In this document: in pieces, positions 5,644-6,588 of the stretch
Layout of the letters: every line of letters starts with the position of its first letter
Position numbering within the stretch: the stretch's first letter is position 1
DNA from: Pseudomonadota bacterium
Lineage (GTDB): Bacteria > Pseudomonadota > Gammaproteobacteria > Xanthomonadales > Xanthomonadaceae
Reading direction: 5' to 3'
DNA: 6,588 nucleotides
Assembly: GCA_023388955.1 (NCBI GenBank)
Contig: JAEWFH010000167.1
Coordinates: 1-6,588, forward strand
Notes under the pieces: generated by a model
Databases searched by the model: none
The model's input: the letters and a program-made list of their open reading frames with translations, nothing else
Told to the model about the DNA's origin: nothing
Position numbers and translations under genes: made by a program

Positions 5644-6588
5644 ACCGTTTCGGCCGCGCGTTCGTCGACACCTTCCGCGCGGTGTTCCGCGACCGCGCCG
5701 CACTGATGACCCTGGTCGGGGCGGTGGTGCTGTACTCGTTCTTCTACCCGGCCGCCTACCAGCATCAGGTCGCCAGCCAGTTGCCGCTGGTGGTGGTCGA
5801 CCAGGACCGCAGCGCATCCAGCCGCGCGCTGGTGCGCCGCCTGCAGGCATTGCGTGCGGTACGGGTGGCGGGGGTCGCCGGCTCGATGGACGAGGCGCGG
5901 GCGGCGGTGGAGCAGGGCGACGCCGAGGCGGTGCTGCTGGTGGATGCGGGTTTTGAGCGCGACATCCTGCGTGGCGGGCAGGGGCGGCTGGCGCTGCTGG
6001 GCAACGGCGCGATGCTGGGCCGTGCCAGTACGGTGCTGCAGGGCGCGGCCCTGGCGATCACCGCCGAGGCGCGTGGACTGGCGGCCACGCAGGCACGCTT
6101 CGCCGGCGTACCCGCGGCCCCGGCGCTGACCTTGGTCGAGCGGCCGCTGTTCAATACCGCCGAGGGCTACGGCAGCTACGTCGTGCCGGGGGTGGCGGTG
6201 CTGATCGTGCAGCAGACTTTGTGGCTGGGCGTGGTGGTGATGGCGGGCACGCGCCGCGAGCGCGAGGGCCGGCTGCGCTTCAGTCGTCCGCGGCTGGCGG
6301 GGATCGCCGCGGCATTCGCGGTGTTCGGTCTGCTGGGCCTGCTGTACTTCAGCGGCTTCGTGTTCTGGCTGCAGGATTACCCGCGCGGCGGCAATCCGGC
6401 CGGCGTGTTGCTGGGCGCGGCCCTGTTCGTGGCCGCAGTGGTCGGGTTCGCGATGTTCGTGGGCAGCTTCTTCCGCACCCGCGAACGTGCCTTCCAGCTG
6501 ATCGTGGTGACCTCGCTGCCGATGTTCTTCCTGTCCAGCCTGCCGTGGCCGGTGGAGGCGACGCCGCGCCTGCTGGCCTGGGGCGCGC
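5640..6588 (+). CDS. ABC-2 type transporter permease (second of the pair, 3' end off the window)
   Basis: This frame starts at a GTG that overlaps the permease 1 stop (GTGA) and stays open for 316 codons to the right edge. The order is a membrane segment (about 20-40, 'LMTLVGAVVLYSFFYPAAY'), a periplasmic domain opening with 'LPLVVVDQDRSASSRALVRR' at residue 48, then segments near 180-202, 218-243, 254-277 and 282-303. The last segment and tail are missing; family members are usually about 370-390 residues, so roughly 60-70 are off the edge. The motif after the ectodomain, 'GTRREREGRLRF', is a typical cytoplasmic loop of ABC-2 permeases. It is a clear paralogue of permease 1 and probably forms a heterodimer with it. 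The ribosome site is weak (a G-run just upstream), so translation probably depends on coupling to permease 1. No nucleotide-binding domain is seen in the part present. Confidence 0.87.
   Translation, partial: MNRFGRAFVDTFRAVFRDRAALMTLVGAVVLYSFFYPAAYQHQVASQLPLVVVDQDRSASSRALVRRLQALRAVRVAGVAGSMDEARAAVEQGDAEAVLLVDAGFERDILRGGQGRLALLGNGAMLGRASTVLQGAALAITAEARGLAATQARFAGVPAAPALTLVERPLFNTAEGYGSYVVPGVAVLIVQQTLWLGVVVMAGTRREREGRLRFSRPRLAGIAAAFAVFGLLGLLYFSGFVFWLQDYPRGGNPAGVLLGAALFVAAVVGFAMFVGSFFRTRERAFQLIVVTSLPMFFLSSLPWPVEATPRLLAWGA

Overview
The window is about 70% G+C by eye, with codons strongly biased to G or C in the third position and tightly packed genes. Together with the gene content (a DUF4139 lipoprotein, a PCuAC protein and a TolC/HlyD/ABC-2 operon) this fits a Gammaproteobacterium of the Xanthomonadaceae type (Lysobacter, Luteimonas, Stenotrophomonas or relatives). 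That placement is inference from composition and protein style. No rRNA, tRNA, CRISPR, insertion sequence or phage gene was seen.

Left part (1-1468, minus strand): a predicted outer-membrane lipoprotein with a DUF4139-type region, whose C-terminal end runs off the left edge. It is divergent from a small secreted PCuAC-type copper-binding protein (1506-1943, plus strand) that carries the complete four-residue metal motif. The 37-bp gap between the two start codons holds a nearly symmetric AT-rich box (CTATCATAG) that could serve as a -10 element in both directions.

Right part (2016 to the right edge, plus strand): after a 72-bp gap containing a small repeat cluster comes a compact operon. It encodes an outer-membrane TolC-like channel, an HlyD-type periplasmic adaptor anchored in the inner membrane, and two tandem ABC-2 type permeases. 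The second permease is cut by the right edge. Channel and adaptor overlap by 4 bp (ATGA), as do permease 1 and permease 2 (GTGA), and the adaptor and permease 1 genes lie 26 bp apart. The set would assemble an envelope-spanning tripartite exporter: inner-membrane permease pair, adaptor, outer-membrane duct. No ATP-binding subunit is encoded inside the window. The two permeases are diverged paralogues, with the same ectodomain motif starting at residue 48 in both. Their substrate cannot be read from the sequence.

Most of the window is ordinary envelope biology. The points most worth checking are the missing ATPase, the paralogous permease pair, the symmetric divergent promoter box, and the extra cysteine pair in the PCuAC protein.
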